Origin: Struthio camelus
Lineage: Eukaryota > Chordata > Aves > Struthioniformes > Struthionidae
Length of the DNA stretch: 64,000 bases
Assembly: GCF_040807025.1 (NCBI RefSeq)
Contig: NC_090982.1
Location: forward strand, 87,793,463 to 87,857,462
Direction: 5' to 3'
Notes under the pieces: model-generated
What the model saw: only the letters and a program-made list of their open reading frames with translations
Told to the model about the DNA's origin: nothing
Database searches by the model: none
In this document: in pieces, positions 9,401-21,999 of the stretch
Layout: every line of letters begins with the position of its first letter
Position numbering within the stretch: position 1 is the stretch's first letter
Position numbers and translations under genes: made by a program

Positions 9401-12400
9401 CTTTTAATATGCGACATGAAACTTCCTCTTCACAAACTTCCGAGATCCTGAAAAGGAGACACTCCATGGATAAAGACAATTCTAATTTTTTTTTTGAACA
9501 CAATGATTGCCTGGATCTAATAGGTGATAACGAAATAGCAGAAAGTTGCAACTATGACAGTCCGGATTCATGCTTCCAATTTGGTAACTCCTTTTCAAGA
9601 CACACCAAAGAGCCATTTAGAGGTAACTTTATTTCACAAAATTTGTTTTTGAATTTTTTAGGATGTGTATAAATAAATTAAAGAAGTGTTCATTTTTTAA
9701 ATCGCAACACGAGCTATGTTAGTTGAACTGCACCGGATAGTAGATTTATTTACTCCCATCTTTGACAAATGATTAAAAGCGCTAACCAGTATTTGACCAA
9801 GTTAAACAGCTGCTATACTTCAGATTTTCATATATAAATTAATATTTAAGCATTCCTGTATCGCAAAGAATATTTGTTACAGTGTTATATTTAGCACCTT
9901 ACTGCCCGATAATAACAATAATTCCAAATATTTTAATAGAATTTCAAGCACTGAAGTAAATTATGTGAAGTGTAGACTTGAAAGAGAGAGATTCCTAAAC
10001 ACGATGTAAATGAATCTGCCAAATTGTTAAGAAGTATAATTTATCATGCAGTCTTTTCTCCTATTCTACACAGCAGGAAAAATTTGTAACCCGTAAATTT
10101 GGGTTATCTAATGCCCTCAATTTATATAAAGACTTTGTGTGAGACTCTCTCACGTAGCTGCTCTGTGTAGCAGGCGATTGCTTTTCAGCAGCGGGCGATT
10201 CTGCCATGTGGAAACACTGCCTTGTCTTTGTGTCGTGAAATATCGGTTAGATTTGCGTTAATATCGGCAATTAACAACTCTTAAGTATTAATTACCTTCA
10301 CTTCTCTCTAGTTCTCCTCATTTAAAAATAAAAACATCTTTTCTTTGTTATGCAAACCATAACAATTGATCTCTCCCCTTTTCCCAGAAGTTATATATAA
10401 AAACTAAGTTAAACTATTATTTATGTTATGAATTCAAAGTTACAAAAAGCCTGATTTGCGAATATCTGTAAGCCCCTTACCTAGTGTGTAAGGGGCATGA
10501 GGAGCTGGTTTCAATATGTGGTTACGTCCTTTCTTTCACCCAGAAATTTTTATCAACTATGAATAGGATAGATATAAAAATAGATGAGAATGTGTCTGTC
10601 ATTTTGAGTGCTTGTCTCAACCTATTTTTAAAGGTGAATTTTGTATGTGGTTATATGTATGATATGCATGTAGATGTTTGCATGATTTCTCTCCCAGGTA
10701 TCTGTAAAAGCTCATATTAGAAAAACCTATATAAAATACCAGGAAAATTGACCAATAGATTTGCAGTATTGATAGGCAACATTTCACTCTGTTTTGTGAA
10801 ATAGTCTTAATTGTATTTTGTACAGCATGAAAGCACTAGAAAAAAATAAATAATTTTGAATGCTGTATGTGATATTTGTATTAAATAAGTTAGGAAAAGA
10901 AATGCTTGACTACTTTAGACACCCTTCTGTCAAGAACCTTTCAGATCCCACTTGGTACAGATGATTTACATGCCATACTGTCGTACTGAGATAAGCAAAG
11001 GGGCTGTATTGTGGCTACCGTATCTGTAAAATATGTGCAGTGCTTTGTAACTCATCTGTAGTAATTTTCTTTGAGCAGTCCGTACAATTGAAAGTAGTGT
11101 GGAAATAATGCCAGCTTGAAGGGGGTCAGATGCATCGTATCTTTATTTTTTAGAAGATCGGCTTGAGCTACTTACCTTGAAGACTGAGAAATCTCTGGAG
11201 ACTTCAACTGAAGATTTGTCAAATTCTCTGAAAAATGATGACAGTCCTTCTACAACAGATATCCTAGAAGCAGAAAGATCATGGGAAAATATTCCAGTTG
11301 CTTTGTAAGTCAGCTTAGATTTTAAAATATTTTTTTCTTTTTTTTCACGTAGTTACTTTTGTATATGTAGACTGTAAGTAACAGAGCTGTGGTATATACA
11401 TAAAAGGTTTATATTTAGATTTTTGTGAAGTACAAAACTTTTGCTATTTCAAGGTCAGGAGATTCATGCACTACTTTCCCCTTTTCACCATCTCGAGAAG
11501 AGTACTGTCCGTATTACTTACTGTTGCCTTTTAATAATGTTTCTTGTATGCTGTATCGTTAACATACAAAGATATTACTTCAAGAAGAAAATATTTAAGG
11601 GAACTTAAATTGTTAGCTTTAACATTTTATGGGTTTCCTGGCTAATAGTTGTGGGAAGTGTGCTTTAAAAAAGCAGTATGGCCTTGAGAAATTTTGGAGT
11701 GCTCCGGGGAGTGAAATTTCTATTGTTCAGGAAGTGGAAGGTATATGCTAGAAATCAATACTAGAAGTTTCTACAGCTTTAGTCGTTTTTAAGATGAAAG
11801 AAGCCATTTGTGGTTATTTGCATTGTCTATCTGCCAGTTTCCCTTTACCCAGAGGATTTTGAACCATTGGTTAATTTTGCTAATATTTAACAGATGAGTA
11901 AAAATGTCAAAATACAACATTCTTGCAGGATGTTTTTGTTTGTTTGACAATAGAAGAGGTACTATTAATGCTTCTCCTGAGAGAGAGGATGACAATCTAA
12001 CCCCCTGCTAGCCACCAGAATATTCACCTAGGAGAGCACCTTTGGAAATCAGGCTTCATTAATTTCTGATTCCATGAAACTACTTGTTTTTGAGACTGTA
12101 GAAGGATTAAAGGTCAGCAAGGATAAGGAAACTGTTTTTCTTTGGATGTTGAATACTAATGCAGGAGTAGCAGGTGTAAGAAAAACATCCATGTGTACTA
12201 CATTATGGCTAGGTTTTAAAGAAGCTCCAAAGCGTTAAATACGTCCTTATATCACCTTTTTTGTTCAGTTGCTTTGTTATGGCTACCAAGGTTTTGATTA
12301 TACTGGCAAAACTGGGAAAAACAGTTATGTGGTTCTATTGCAAGCACCAAAGTGCTGACAGGACTACTCAGTGCCGCGCAGTGTTGCGTTGAGGCAGTAT

Positions 12401-15400
12401 ATCTGGTTCCATTGTAATGACTATATCCTAAAACAACTCTTACAATTTATAAACCTGTTCCCCATTGCATCCGTAACGTGTCTTTAGCAAATCACCAGTG
12501 CCTGTACGCTGTGAGGATGAGGAGAATACTCTACCATTCCCTAAGGCAAATATAGTTCATGAGTTCTTCGAAGACTGTATAAATGACAAAAACAAGGTCA
12601 GTAAAACTGAGTATTTGTTTTTGAGAGTGCCCAAAACACATCAGACCAGTAAATAATAAAAGGGAGAACGCCTGTAAATTGGTTGTCATTCTTGCTGAAA
12701 TGTATAAAACAGAAAGTCAAACTGCACTAATTTAGTCATATTTCAGCGTGCTGAATTCTTTCAATTATTCAACCCTATAATCTAATTCTAAAATTATGAA
12801 TAAAAACCATCCAACTAGAAAATGCTTTGCTTAGTAGTGGTTTTACTCTTACACTCTATATTTTGTTTAAATAATAATTGTCTTGCCTCAAGTAAAGGAA
12901 GAAAGGCTTTTGTCATTAAATGTATTAAATGCTACTAAGTCCATAGCCTTATTGATGTCATGTAGATTATGCGTCAAGTTCAAGAGGTAAGTTATGTAAT
13001 TTATTTCTTATTATTCCTGCTTTTGCCTTGGAACTGGATCATAGATTCAATTTACTGTCTTTAGATTATTCATTATTTCTAATCCCATTCTTTAATATTA
13101 ATCACTTTCCTGGTACTTTTGATATTATTCACTTTTTCATTTTAATTATATGAACCCTTTCTATTTTTCTTATCCTGTTTTGAGACAGGGAGACAAACAC
13201 TGAACCCAGTATTCTAGTTGAAAGGCATACTATTAATTTGGTGCGTTTCCTTTATTTTCTGCCCTATTGTACTTGAATCTCAACTGCTCTAATACTCTGT
13301 TTTCCCATCCTGTAGAAGGCATAGTATTCTTTTAGCTTTTCTGCTATTGCACATACTTCTGTTTCCCTAAGGAGTTAATTGACGCAGAACCTAACAATAT
13401 GAATGAGACAAAATATTCTGTCTGATGAACGTTGCTTTACTGTATTTCATCCTTCATCTTTCCCATTCTTTTGGTTCTGCTATATCACTAGACATTTCTA
13501 AATATATGCAAGTATTTATGGATTATCCACGAGTTTTGTCACCTTGAATTCATTTGCTGTTTTTGATTATTCAATTAATAGTTATTATATAGTTGCTAAT
13601 TATATGACTAAAACCTATGTGTATTATCATTAACGAAAGTTACTTGCTCTGTCAGTTACAAAATGTTAAAACATGTTCTACCAGTGTTCTCATAGCCTTA
13701 CAAGGAATTGACACTGTCGGTCTTACTATTCTTGAATTATTTTACATAAACCAGGGCTGAGGGTTTTCTGTAATTCTTCAGATTTTCCTAAAAACATATG
13801 TATTCACAGTGACTTCACTGACCATACAGTGGCATAAATTAAGACAATCTAGTGTAGCATAGCAGCATGCATGTGCAATTTGTAAAGAGACCTTTAAAAA
13901 AAAGGTAGCAGAAAACCCTCATAGAAATTAGCCTTTAAATTGTTTCAGGGAAATCTCAGAGGCATTTTTCTTTGTGTGACAACTGTCAGTGCACTGCAAA
14001 ATGAGCAAAATCTTTGGGTTTTGATCTAGGAAAATACCTTTTCTGGAGGTAATCATCATGGACCAACTGAAACTTTAAAGCTAATGTTGTTTAACCTTCA
14101 AGCAGTTCATGAAAGTTTAAACCAGAATAAAATTACTGAAGAAAAGGAAGAGTTTGAAAAAGTAAGTGGTCAGTTTCCTTATATTGTTTCTCGTCAATAC
14201 TGATGTACCGTTTACCTTTCTGATAAATATTTTTAGTCTTTTTATGGGCTAGGATTCCAGTCAGCTTACAAAGAATACTGCGACAGGATTGAACTCAGTT
14301 TGAATCAGGGACATACGCTCAAGATTGCCATGCCCTAAACCTAATACATCCGTTTTGTTGTTGTTGTTGTTGTTGTTGCCGTTGTAAATGGGAGGCTCTG
14401 TGCTATGTTATGCTATAATCTGTCCCATTTCCCCTTGGCATTTTATGGCAGGTCAGTAACATTGGTAGATGGCCTCAGCTGTGCTGCAGCAAGTAGTATT
14501 TGTAATCCAGAAGATGGCGACATTACAAGCAATTCAGTCAGATGCTAGAAGACTGAATTGCAGTCTTCTGGATGAGTTGTCTTCTGATAATATCCCAACC
14601 CATCCTAGGTTTTAAGGGACATGTAGCAATTTTTAGAAAAAAAAGACATTCTCAGATGCATTATCCTTGCCTACTTCAGAATCAATGAGTTTGTATTTTG
14701 TGGTCCTTTAGTTTCAAAATGATTTCATTGACTTTATTATCTCTTTAAAAGTTTTTTGTAATGTTGCTTACAATGTGTTCCTAAATCATATGTACTTTGT
14801 AAAGCTTATACTAGGTAGTGAATGAAATGATCCACGTATATGGATCAAGTGGGCTGGAGGAATGGGCCAACAGAAACCTCATGAAATCCAACAAAAGCAA
14901 ATGTAAGATCTTGCACCTGGGAGGAAAAAGCCCCTTGCAGTACAGACTGAGGACTGCCTGTCTAGGGAGCAGCTCTGTTGAAAAGTCCTTAGTAGTGTTA
15001 GTAGCTTCAAGCTGAACATGGAGCCAGCAGCGCACCCTGGCAGCAAAGGCCAGCAGCATCCTGGGCTGTATGAATACGAGTGCAGCCAGTACAGCAAAAG
15101 AAGTGATTGTCCCTCTGTATCCCCCAGCGCCCATTAGCCACGTCTAGGATATTGCATCAAGTTTTGGGACCCCCGCTTCAGGAGAGACATCAATAAAGTG
15201 GTGGAGGGCCACCAAGATGGTCAGGGGCTGCAGCACTTGCCTTGCAATGGGAAGCTGAGGGAACTGGGCTTGTTCAGCCAAGAAAAGAAAAGGTTTTGGG
15301 GGGAGCTAATAACAGCCTTCCAGTACCTGTGAGGAGCGTATCAAGAAGACGGAGCCAAGCTCCTCACAGTGGTGCATGGTAGAAGAATGAAAGACAACAG

Positions 15401-17100
15401 GCATAAATTGAAACAAGAGGTTCAGACCGGACATGGGCTGACAATTTTTTCCCTATGAGGACCGTCAGGCAGAGGAATAGAGTTGCTGAGCAGTCTCCAT
15501 CCTTGGAGGTTTTCAAGACCTGATTGGATAAAGCCCTGAGCAACCTGATGTGACCGCAGAGCAGCCTCTGCTCAGAGCAGGAGACTCGAGCGGAGACCCA
15601 AACTGAATTACTTTATGATTGTAGAATATAGAGTTGTTCACAATCCAATGAAAAGTGCTATAAGAATTCCATGCTTACTATCATATTCAGTTAGCTTTCT
15701 TTTCCTCAATTAGCTTTTTTTTTTTTTCAAGCTTTCTGAAAAAGCAGATGCTGAATTAGAAGTGTGTGACAGTGAGATGATCCCTCTTACTAATTCTCTT
15801 CAGAAGTAAGTGACCGTTGGTGTTCTGACTTTCCACTCAGTTTCAGAAAGTTGTGCCTGGAGAAAGAAGGATAAATTAGCTGAGAGAGTGGTCATGTGAT
15901 TTGAAAACTTTGTTGAATAAACCAGTAAGGAATAACTAAAAACATGGGAGTTCACAGAGCAGAAAAATATGTAATGAATCATTGCAGAGATTAACTCTGT
16001 TAATAAACCTTTGTATCTTCTGTATTGAAATAAAATCTGCACACCACAATAAATTGAGTATTGCTACACATAGCTGGACTTGAAAATAATCAAACTTGGA
16101 GAAGCTTGTAACATGGGACAAAATATTTTTTTACCTTTTTTTTTTACTGCTTCGAGAACAATAACTGATAGAAAACATAGTCCCTATATGAAATCAGCAG
16201 AGTCCTAGTGAACAATTGTAAGTGAATAAAGAAATAATAATTTTAAGAAGATGCCAAATGGAAAACAGATGTTGATTATATAGCATATTTACTTCAACAG
16301 ATCTCAACTAGATCTCTAGTTCTAGACTGCAATATTAAAAAGAAGTTTTTTGAATTTTAAAAAATAAACTTTTAGTATTGATAAGCTGTTTTCTGACATA
16401 TTTTGCAGCATTTAAAATGCTGTGTGAAATAACGCATTGCTGTAATAATTTTAACAGAAACTGCATGTTTGTGTGAGCACCTGCATTTGAGAAAACATAT
16501 TTGAAATTTCAGTTTTGAAAAGGTTTTTTTGTTTTAATCTTAGTGTATTTTATAATCTCTAAGATAGAATGAACGCAACAGTTAGACTTGGAGATGAGAA
16601 CTGTATCTAACACCATTCAAACTGTTAAACTGTTACTAAGAAATCAACATTTTCTTAATGTAAATAATTATGTGTACAGTGTTATGAAAGTATTTTTCCT
16701 AATCTAGGGCTTTACACCATTTGTCTCGTCTTAAAAGTCTTGTTGAAGATAACAGTAACAAGCAAGAGCAAGCTGATGATCACCAAGAAGATAAACAAGA
16801 AGAAAGCAAGAGTAATCCGTGCAGCTGATATCTAGAAATCTTTCAATACTGTGTAATTGAAATAATGTGATGTCCTGTCCTTTAGTCAGAATGTTTTTTG
16901 GAAGCTGTACCAGCGCATGTTCTCAGAAAGTGTTGCTCAGTATTTCTATACATATTCATTATTTGCATGCATTACTTCAAAACTTAATTATTCGTGGTTC
17001 CAGTAGGGTCTAACAACATATGACGAGAGAGATCTTTTTAAAGAATGTTTAATTAATGTGAACGCTTTCGTGGAAGAAGCTTTGTCTTTATAAGAATAAA
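6128..17100 (+). CDS. C18orf54: C18orf54 / LAS2 homologue, complete coding region in seven exons
   Basis: C18orf54 (lung adenoma susceptibility 2, LAS2) is a vertebrate protein of unknown biochemical role, described as possibly secreted in some isoforms; I see no clear domain here. Seven coding exons join in frame without a stop: 6178-6457, 8840-9622, 11154-11304, 12488-12596, 14030-14161, 15732-15805 and 16708-16828, giving 549 residues. All introns are GT-AG with phases 1, 1, 2, 0, 0 and 2. Blocks that match the human protein as I recall it include L-L-A-S near residue 20, [17 protein letters not shown] and P-A-D-G-S (residues 123-137), R-S-W-E-N-I-P (396-402), S-P-V-P-V (407-411), L-F-N-L-Q-A-V (461-467) and A-L-H-H-L-S-R-L at the end. 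The protein is rich in Ser, Asn and Asp, so probably largely disordered. The start at 6178 has A at -3 and G at +4. A polyadenylation signal follows at 17095. The upstream neighbour is STARD6, in divergent orientation. Confidence 0.92.
6141..6218 (+). promoter_or_regulatory. upstream ORF overlapping the C18orf54 start
   Basis: An ATG at 6141 (A at -3) opens a 25-codon frame that ends at TGA 6216-6218. It runs past the main ATG at 6178 in a different frame. If the exon begins at 6128 as the acceptor suggests, every spliced transcript contains it. Confidence 0.6.
8840..9622 (+). CDS. C18orf54: C18orf54 large central exon
   Basis: A 783-nt exon between the acceptor TTTTTCAG and the donor GTAACT. 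It encodes residues 94-355 in part, including S-L-T-T-D-D-L-L (123-130), P-A-D-G-S (133-137) and L-D-I-E-K-D. It contains a run of T residues around 9485-9495 coding for consecutive Phe. This is the least conserved and longest part of the protein. Confidence 0.92.
11154..11304 (+). CDS. C18orf54: C18orf54 coding exon 3
   Basis: A 151-nt exon with acceptor ATTTTTTAG and donor GTAAGT. It carries L-E-L-L-T-L-K and the strongly conserved A-E-R-S-W-E-N-I-P block. It begins in phase 1 and ends in phase 2. Confidence 0.93.
12488..12596 (+). CDS. C18orf54: C18orf54 coding exon 4
   Basis: A 109-nt exon after TCTTTAG with donor GTCAGT. The first base completes a Phe codon, followed by K-S-P-V-P-V as in the human protein, then an acidic stretch with H-E-F-F-E-D-C. 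Confidence 0.9.
14030..14161 (+). CDS. C18orf54: C18orf54 coding exon 5
   Basis: A 132-nt, 44-codon exon, phase 0 on both sides, donor GTAAGT. It encodes S-G-G-N-H-H-G-P and [13 protein letters not shown], a conserved segment that is probably helical. Confidence 0.92.
14354..14378. repeat. (TTG)n microsatellite
   Basis: About eight TTG/GTT units in an intron of C18orf54. Confidence 0.9.
14505..14573. repeat. nested and alternative inverted repeats
   Basis: An outer perfect 10-bp pair (14505-14514 with 14564-14573) encloses a perfect 11-bp pair (14529-14539 with 14551-14561). A third 9-bp pair (14547-14555 with 14561-14569) competes for the same bases. The element lies in an intron of C18orf54. 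Confidence 0.75.
14811..15605 (+). mobile_element. CR1 LINE, 3' part, sense to C18orf54
   Basis: The sequence shows the typical CR1 3' order: a decayed end of ORF2 (cctcatgaaatccaacaaaag, then a ttgcacctggg-type segment), then aactgggcttgttcagcc, then a ttggaggttttcaagacctgat-like tail. Reading frames are broken by several stops, so it is a dead copy. It lies in the intron between coding exons 5 and 6. The exact 5' limit is uncertain. Confidence 0.85.
15732..15805 (+). CDS. C18orf54: C18orf54 coding exon 6
   Basis: A 74-nt exon preceded by a long T tract and CAAG, with donor GTAAGT. It encodes [11 protein letters not shown] and I-P-L-T-N-S-L-Q, leaving two bases (AA) to complete Lys in the last exon. 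Confidence 0.92.
16708..16828 (+). CDS. C18orf54: C18orf54 last coding exon
   Basis: The acceptor TCTAG ends at 16707. It encodes [14 protein letters not shown] and a charged, Gln/Glu/Lys-rich tail ending N-P-C-S, with stop TGA at 16826-16828. Confidence 0.92.
17095..17100 (+). other. polyadenylation signal of C18orf54
   Basis: An AATAAA hexamer 267 bases after the stop codon, followed by AT-rich sequence and TG-containing downstream sequence. Confidence 0.7.
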
Positions 17101-20100
17101 AACTCCAAATATTAAATTACTTGGTCAGTTTTAGTCACCGCTTAACTGCCCAGATCATGAGAAATGGGGAGCTGATTATCATGTGTAAAGTTAAACAGGA
17201 AGTTAGCAGTTATTATGCAAGATGTTCAGTGCTCTTCTTTCTAACAGGGCTTGAGTTGGTGTAATTGTGTGCTCCTTGTTCTGCCAACTACACACTTGTC
17301 AAATATATTGTATCCAAAAGCGTCTGAAGTCTTTTTCATTGCCCCCCTTTCGCATCCTAGTGAGGCCTGGTTCTTTGGGTGGAGGAGGTACTCATTTGGA
17401 AGCATCCTATTCAGGAGCAAAGAACAAGTTACAGCTGAACTGATCTTCCAGTGGATTGCTACTGTTCGTGGCAAGTCCTAATCTCCCTTCTGTTTTCCTT
17501 GGCCTTGTTCTTGGCTTTGGAGCTCCCCAAATCTTTCACTGGGCCTAAACAGGTAGAAGAGTATTTTTAGCTGCGTAGCTGAATAGAATCAGCTCACCAA
17601 AGCCACCAGTAAGCACTGGAACTTGTGCAGGAGAGAGGGGAATAGGACTTAGCCCTTCTTGGAAGTAGCAAATTGAAAGAGAAGGAGAAAAGCTGTAAGT
17701 GGTAGAGTTGTGGCTTGAAATGTATTGACAGAACGTTTTGAAAGAAGCCTTTTGTACCTCTTCTCTGGCTTACGTCTAGCATTTTATGTTCTCAGTAAAC
17801 AAAATCTGCATGGCAAAATGCTTTTCTAGTAAAATATTTATTTTTAATCTGGCTATATACAGGTATACATGAGAAAAGATGTAACTGAGCGTGTGCTGGT
17901 TTTGATGAATGAAAATCAAACCGAAAGAAAAAGTGGAAGGAAGATTAGCTGTGCATTCCTCCCACCTTCCTGTTAAGAATTAGTAAGTAGAGACCAGTAG
18001 TAATAATGACTGTTCTGTGACTACTGTCTCAGGATCATGAGTTCTACAAATTTATGTATTTCAGACACACAGATTTCATCAGTCTGTTTCCAAAACAGTG
18101 AGAGCTACATCTGAAATCAAGAGTACAGAAAATGAAATTACTCTTCTAGAGCACTTTTTTGCAGAAACTTTTATAAAGCATCACACTGCTGGGACAAGAA
18201 TAGACAAACCAACTGATACTGCTGTGTAACTGTTAACTGCATAACCGTTGTCTGTATTAAAAGAGAGGTCATTTTAGGGAAGGAACTCAAAGGCGGAAGG
18301 AAAGATAACAATTTTTTTCGTGACATCATGCATATCTCAGCATAGATCACAGTGAATTTGCTGTACTTTTGCGCTAGCCTGAATGCTGTGTGTATGCGGT
18401 TACGCACGGCATGTGTATGCTGCGTAGCTTGAGCTAAGACACTGCAGACTGTCAGCGCAGCTTACTAGTGTGGCACTGCCTGAGCTATCAGCTCTGCTGT
18501 TTCTGAGCTGGAGCAGGCTTGTGCCTATCCAGCTCACAGTAAAAACATACATTTATTCATGCAAATGTGCAGATGCTCCTTGGGGGGCTGGTAGCACAGG
18601 AGAGGTGTGCTCAAAGCAAGACTTGATGCCCTGAGAGTACTTAGATGTTTTAACACACAGAGTCTCCTTGTATCCTGCTTGCAGGGTTATATAGGACAAG
18701 ATACACGAGACATCCCCGACTTTTCCCTTGATGTTGAGGCAGAGCTCTAGTTTGCTGTTTGAAAAACCTTTTTCCATTAATTCCCCTTTGGAGAGTCTTC
18801 ACACCTGGCCATTGCTGTGCAGTGCCTCGTTTTCTGGGCATTTTAGTAGCCCAAGAGTCATTTATTCTCTCTCCTGTGCCTCTAGATACCTCTTTTTTAT
18901 CTGTTTCTATTTAGTGACACAGCTTTCAGTCCCTAATTCAGTTGACTTTCGTGGGGTGTTTCAGCAGAACTTTTTCTCAGTTTTTATGGCAGACAGACCT
19001 AAGTAACAACACCAAAGAACTGCTGCTAAGTTGACATTGTTGAATGCTAGTATTTATTAGCTTTGGATTGGTAAGGTATGAAAGGCCTCGGTTATGGACA
19101 GGACGCATAGTGTGAGGTAGGATAGTGCACAAGATAAAAGTACCTTAAGTATGTGTAACTAAGCATCAAACAAGTGACGCTTGCTAGTTATAAATTATAG
19201 AAATACAAAAAAAAAAAATAGAATAAAATAAAATATAATACTAATAAAGCAGCACTAGTCAGTAAGTAGAGACAACTTGTTTCACATATAAAGTTATTTT
19301 AACACGCTACCAAGATTTTTATGGCTATTAAACAGTATTTTAAAGAACAATTTGATCCTTTACATATCAAAATAAAAAAGTAACTTTCTGAATGTGTACA
19401 CTAAGTGCTTCTTGCAATTCTAGCTAGAATTTGGTTTGCTTAGAAGTTAGAATAAAGAAGCTGCCACTCAGGAAAAAAAAGTGAGTATGTAAATAAAGTG
19501 CTGAACAGAGGTAATAGGCATTTTCAAGATGATGCCACTGATGTTCTTAGTGTTGAGGCTATGTCAGAGGACAGGAATTTTATTGAACTATAATCTTCTG
19601 TGGTGACAGTGGGGGAAAAAAATGACAGGCAGAAAGATAAAGACAAGGATTTGGAGGAAATACTAAATAAAGGATCTGGGCTAGTTTAAAGGAAGGTCAT
19701 TGTTTCTCAGCAAGTTGCCAGAACTATTTGTTGAGGATATACATGAATATTTGTGATTGTGTGTATTTGCATATACAGGAAATGTTTTACGAGGAGAGCA
19801 CTTCCTGAATTACAGTGTATATATATATCAGTAAATCTGACCTGAGAGATGTAAAGGCTTTGATGAAGAAAGCATCTTGCAGTTAGATCTTGTGAAGATC
19901 CTACCTGTGGTAAGAAAATGACTTGGCATAGTGGGACATGGTGGGAGGAGAATAGACAGGATTTTTGTCTGTTTTAGGGATTTTTGCCCTTCAAATGCTT
20001 AATGGGAGAGTCCACTGTAATACTAGTTTTGAAATGGAATGACTGTACTCTGCAGTAATCTTTTCCACTGTAACAGTCCATCTGCAAATCTTTCTGCATC

Positions 20101-21999
20101 AGCGTATTCACACTGATACAAAAGAGGGCTGATATGGACAAACTGGCAGTTTCAGACTCCAAATAAGATGAAAGCTGGCTGTGCTTGCAGTACAGATTAA
20201 TGTGGTTAGAGTTCATAGCCCTTTTAATCTGAAAAACTACAAACCCTATGGTCACTCATTATCAACCTGAGAATTTTTTTCCTATGTAACTATGTAACTC
20301 TGGCAGTGTCAGAGAAGCTTTATTATCCAAAAGATGCTTGTGGAGTCTCAGATATGTGTAACTATCTGGAGTGTGAAACTATTGAAAATCATGATGGATA
20401 TTTTCTTTCTTGTTCATCATGGATTCTATGTTAGTTTTTTACCATAATTTTCCATTACTGTGCGTTACCCAAAATATTTGGCCGACATGATCGTTGGAAG
20501 GTCTCACACCGTGGAAGGGGAAATGGGAAATTTCACAGGGAAATGAGAAAAACTTGTCATTGATTCTAATTGACCTGATGCTGCCAATGTGAATGGCTGA
20601 GATTTTCAAAGCGCTACCAGAACGGAACAGAGAAGACTGCTGAGGAGAGAAGAGCTCTATCTCATGGGGAAAAAAATATATAGATATTTTTTAATTTAGG
20701 CTTACCAACTTAGGAGAGGAAGTCTTTAAACTAGGATTTGTGAGAACTGATGACAAAAGAATGTGAGTGAGTTTTAACAGTGGAAGGTAGTCAGAGGCAC
20801 AGTAGCTGTGGAGATGGGGATTTTTATAAAAAGCCTGAAGCAGTACAAAAATTCAGGATAGTGAATGTGTCTGCTTAACATTTAAGATGTCTGTATACTA
20901 ATGCAGGATGTATGAAAACTAAATGGAAGAATGTACAAGTTTCCATATAAAGTTGTGTTTTATGCAACATAAATATTAACTCGGTGGGATATTTAATTTG
21001 TTAATGAATTAATACAGAAAAAAGTAGCGGTGGTTCTCGAACAACAGTAGAGGGAAAGAGAAGATTTCGCTATAAATGTTTATCTCTGTTGAGATAATCT
21101 CTACTGAAGTCTAGAATATAGGGGTAGATGACCTATTGAAAGTGTCTTGATCATAGTAAAGGGGGAAAAAAAACTGAGTGGTGTTATGCTGAGAACCTAT
21201 CATTAAAGATCACCGAACCAAGAAGATAAGACAGACATAACTTTTTTGTGAACAACTAACAATCATTTGACTCGATGAGATATTATTTAACCAAATATTT
21301 GTCAGAAGAAGGGTAAATAGACCACAGAGTATCCAGGCTATTTTTAGAATGTGATGATGCCAGTTTTTGTTGCAGAAGGCGAAGATAAATACAAGAATTT
21401 TCTTACAGAAATTTCCTAATTTTTAAAATCGAAAAGAGGAAGAATAGGGAAAAGAGCACCTTAAAGAAATTAAGAGATCTGATTTGCAAAATCCAGTGAG
21501 AAACAGTCTAAGGAAAAAAGGCGCTCAGGAGTTTGGCAGTTCCTAAAATATGTATGTGATAAGATATATTTACAGGCTATACTGATATGGAACAAGGAAA
21601 AGAAATAAGTTTGGCTTGCACCCTTGAAAATTCTCCAAGAAGGAAAAATAAAGGAAATAGCTGGAATTGCTCCTAAACGTGAGTCACCATGGACTTTTGT
21701 GCTTTTCGGAAAGTCCAAAGCACAAAAGTGAGACACAAGTAGGAAGAGCTGTCAAAGATAATACAGTAACTCAGAAGTTCCTTATTGCTTACAGTACTAA
21801 GTAACTATTTACTATATGTACATAAGTAACATAGCTGTAAGTAAGCCCTTATAGCTATAAGGAAGGACGAAGGAAAATCTTGGTCCATTACTCCTCTCCA
21901 GAGAGTAATAAATGATGTCAATAAAGGCATACCATTTATTTAAAACGTCAACTGCAATCAAACAGCTAACAACATCATTGAGAAGGGTGGTAGATAAAG
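17101..21999. other. intergenic, no gene recognised
   Basis: AT-rich sequence between C18orf54 and the CR1 fragments. It has an A-rich tract near 19208-19240 and a short hairpin at 21691-21729. The small open frames show no splice-site support or family resemblance. Confidence 0.55.
21691..21729. repeat. perfect 13-bp inverted repeat
   Basis: ACTTTTGTGCTTT at 21693-21705 is the exact reverse complement of 21717-21729, separated by an 11-base loop. A second, shorter pairing (21691-21697 with 21710-21716) overlaps it. Confidence 0.8.
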
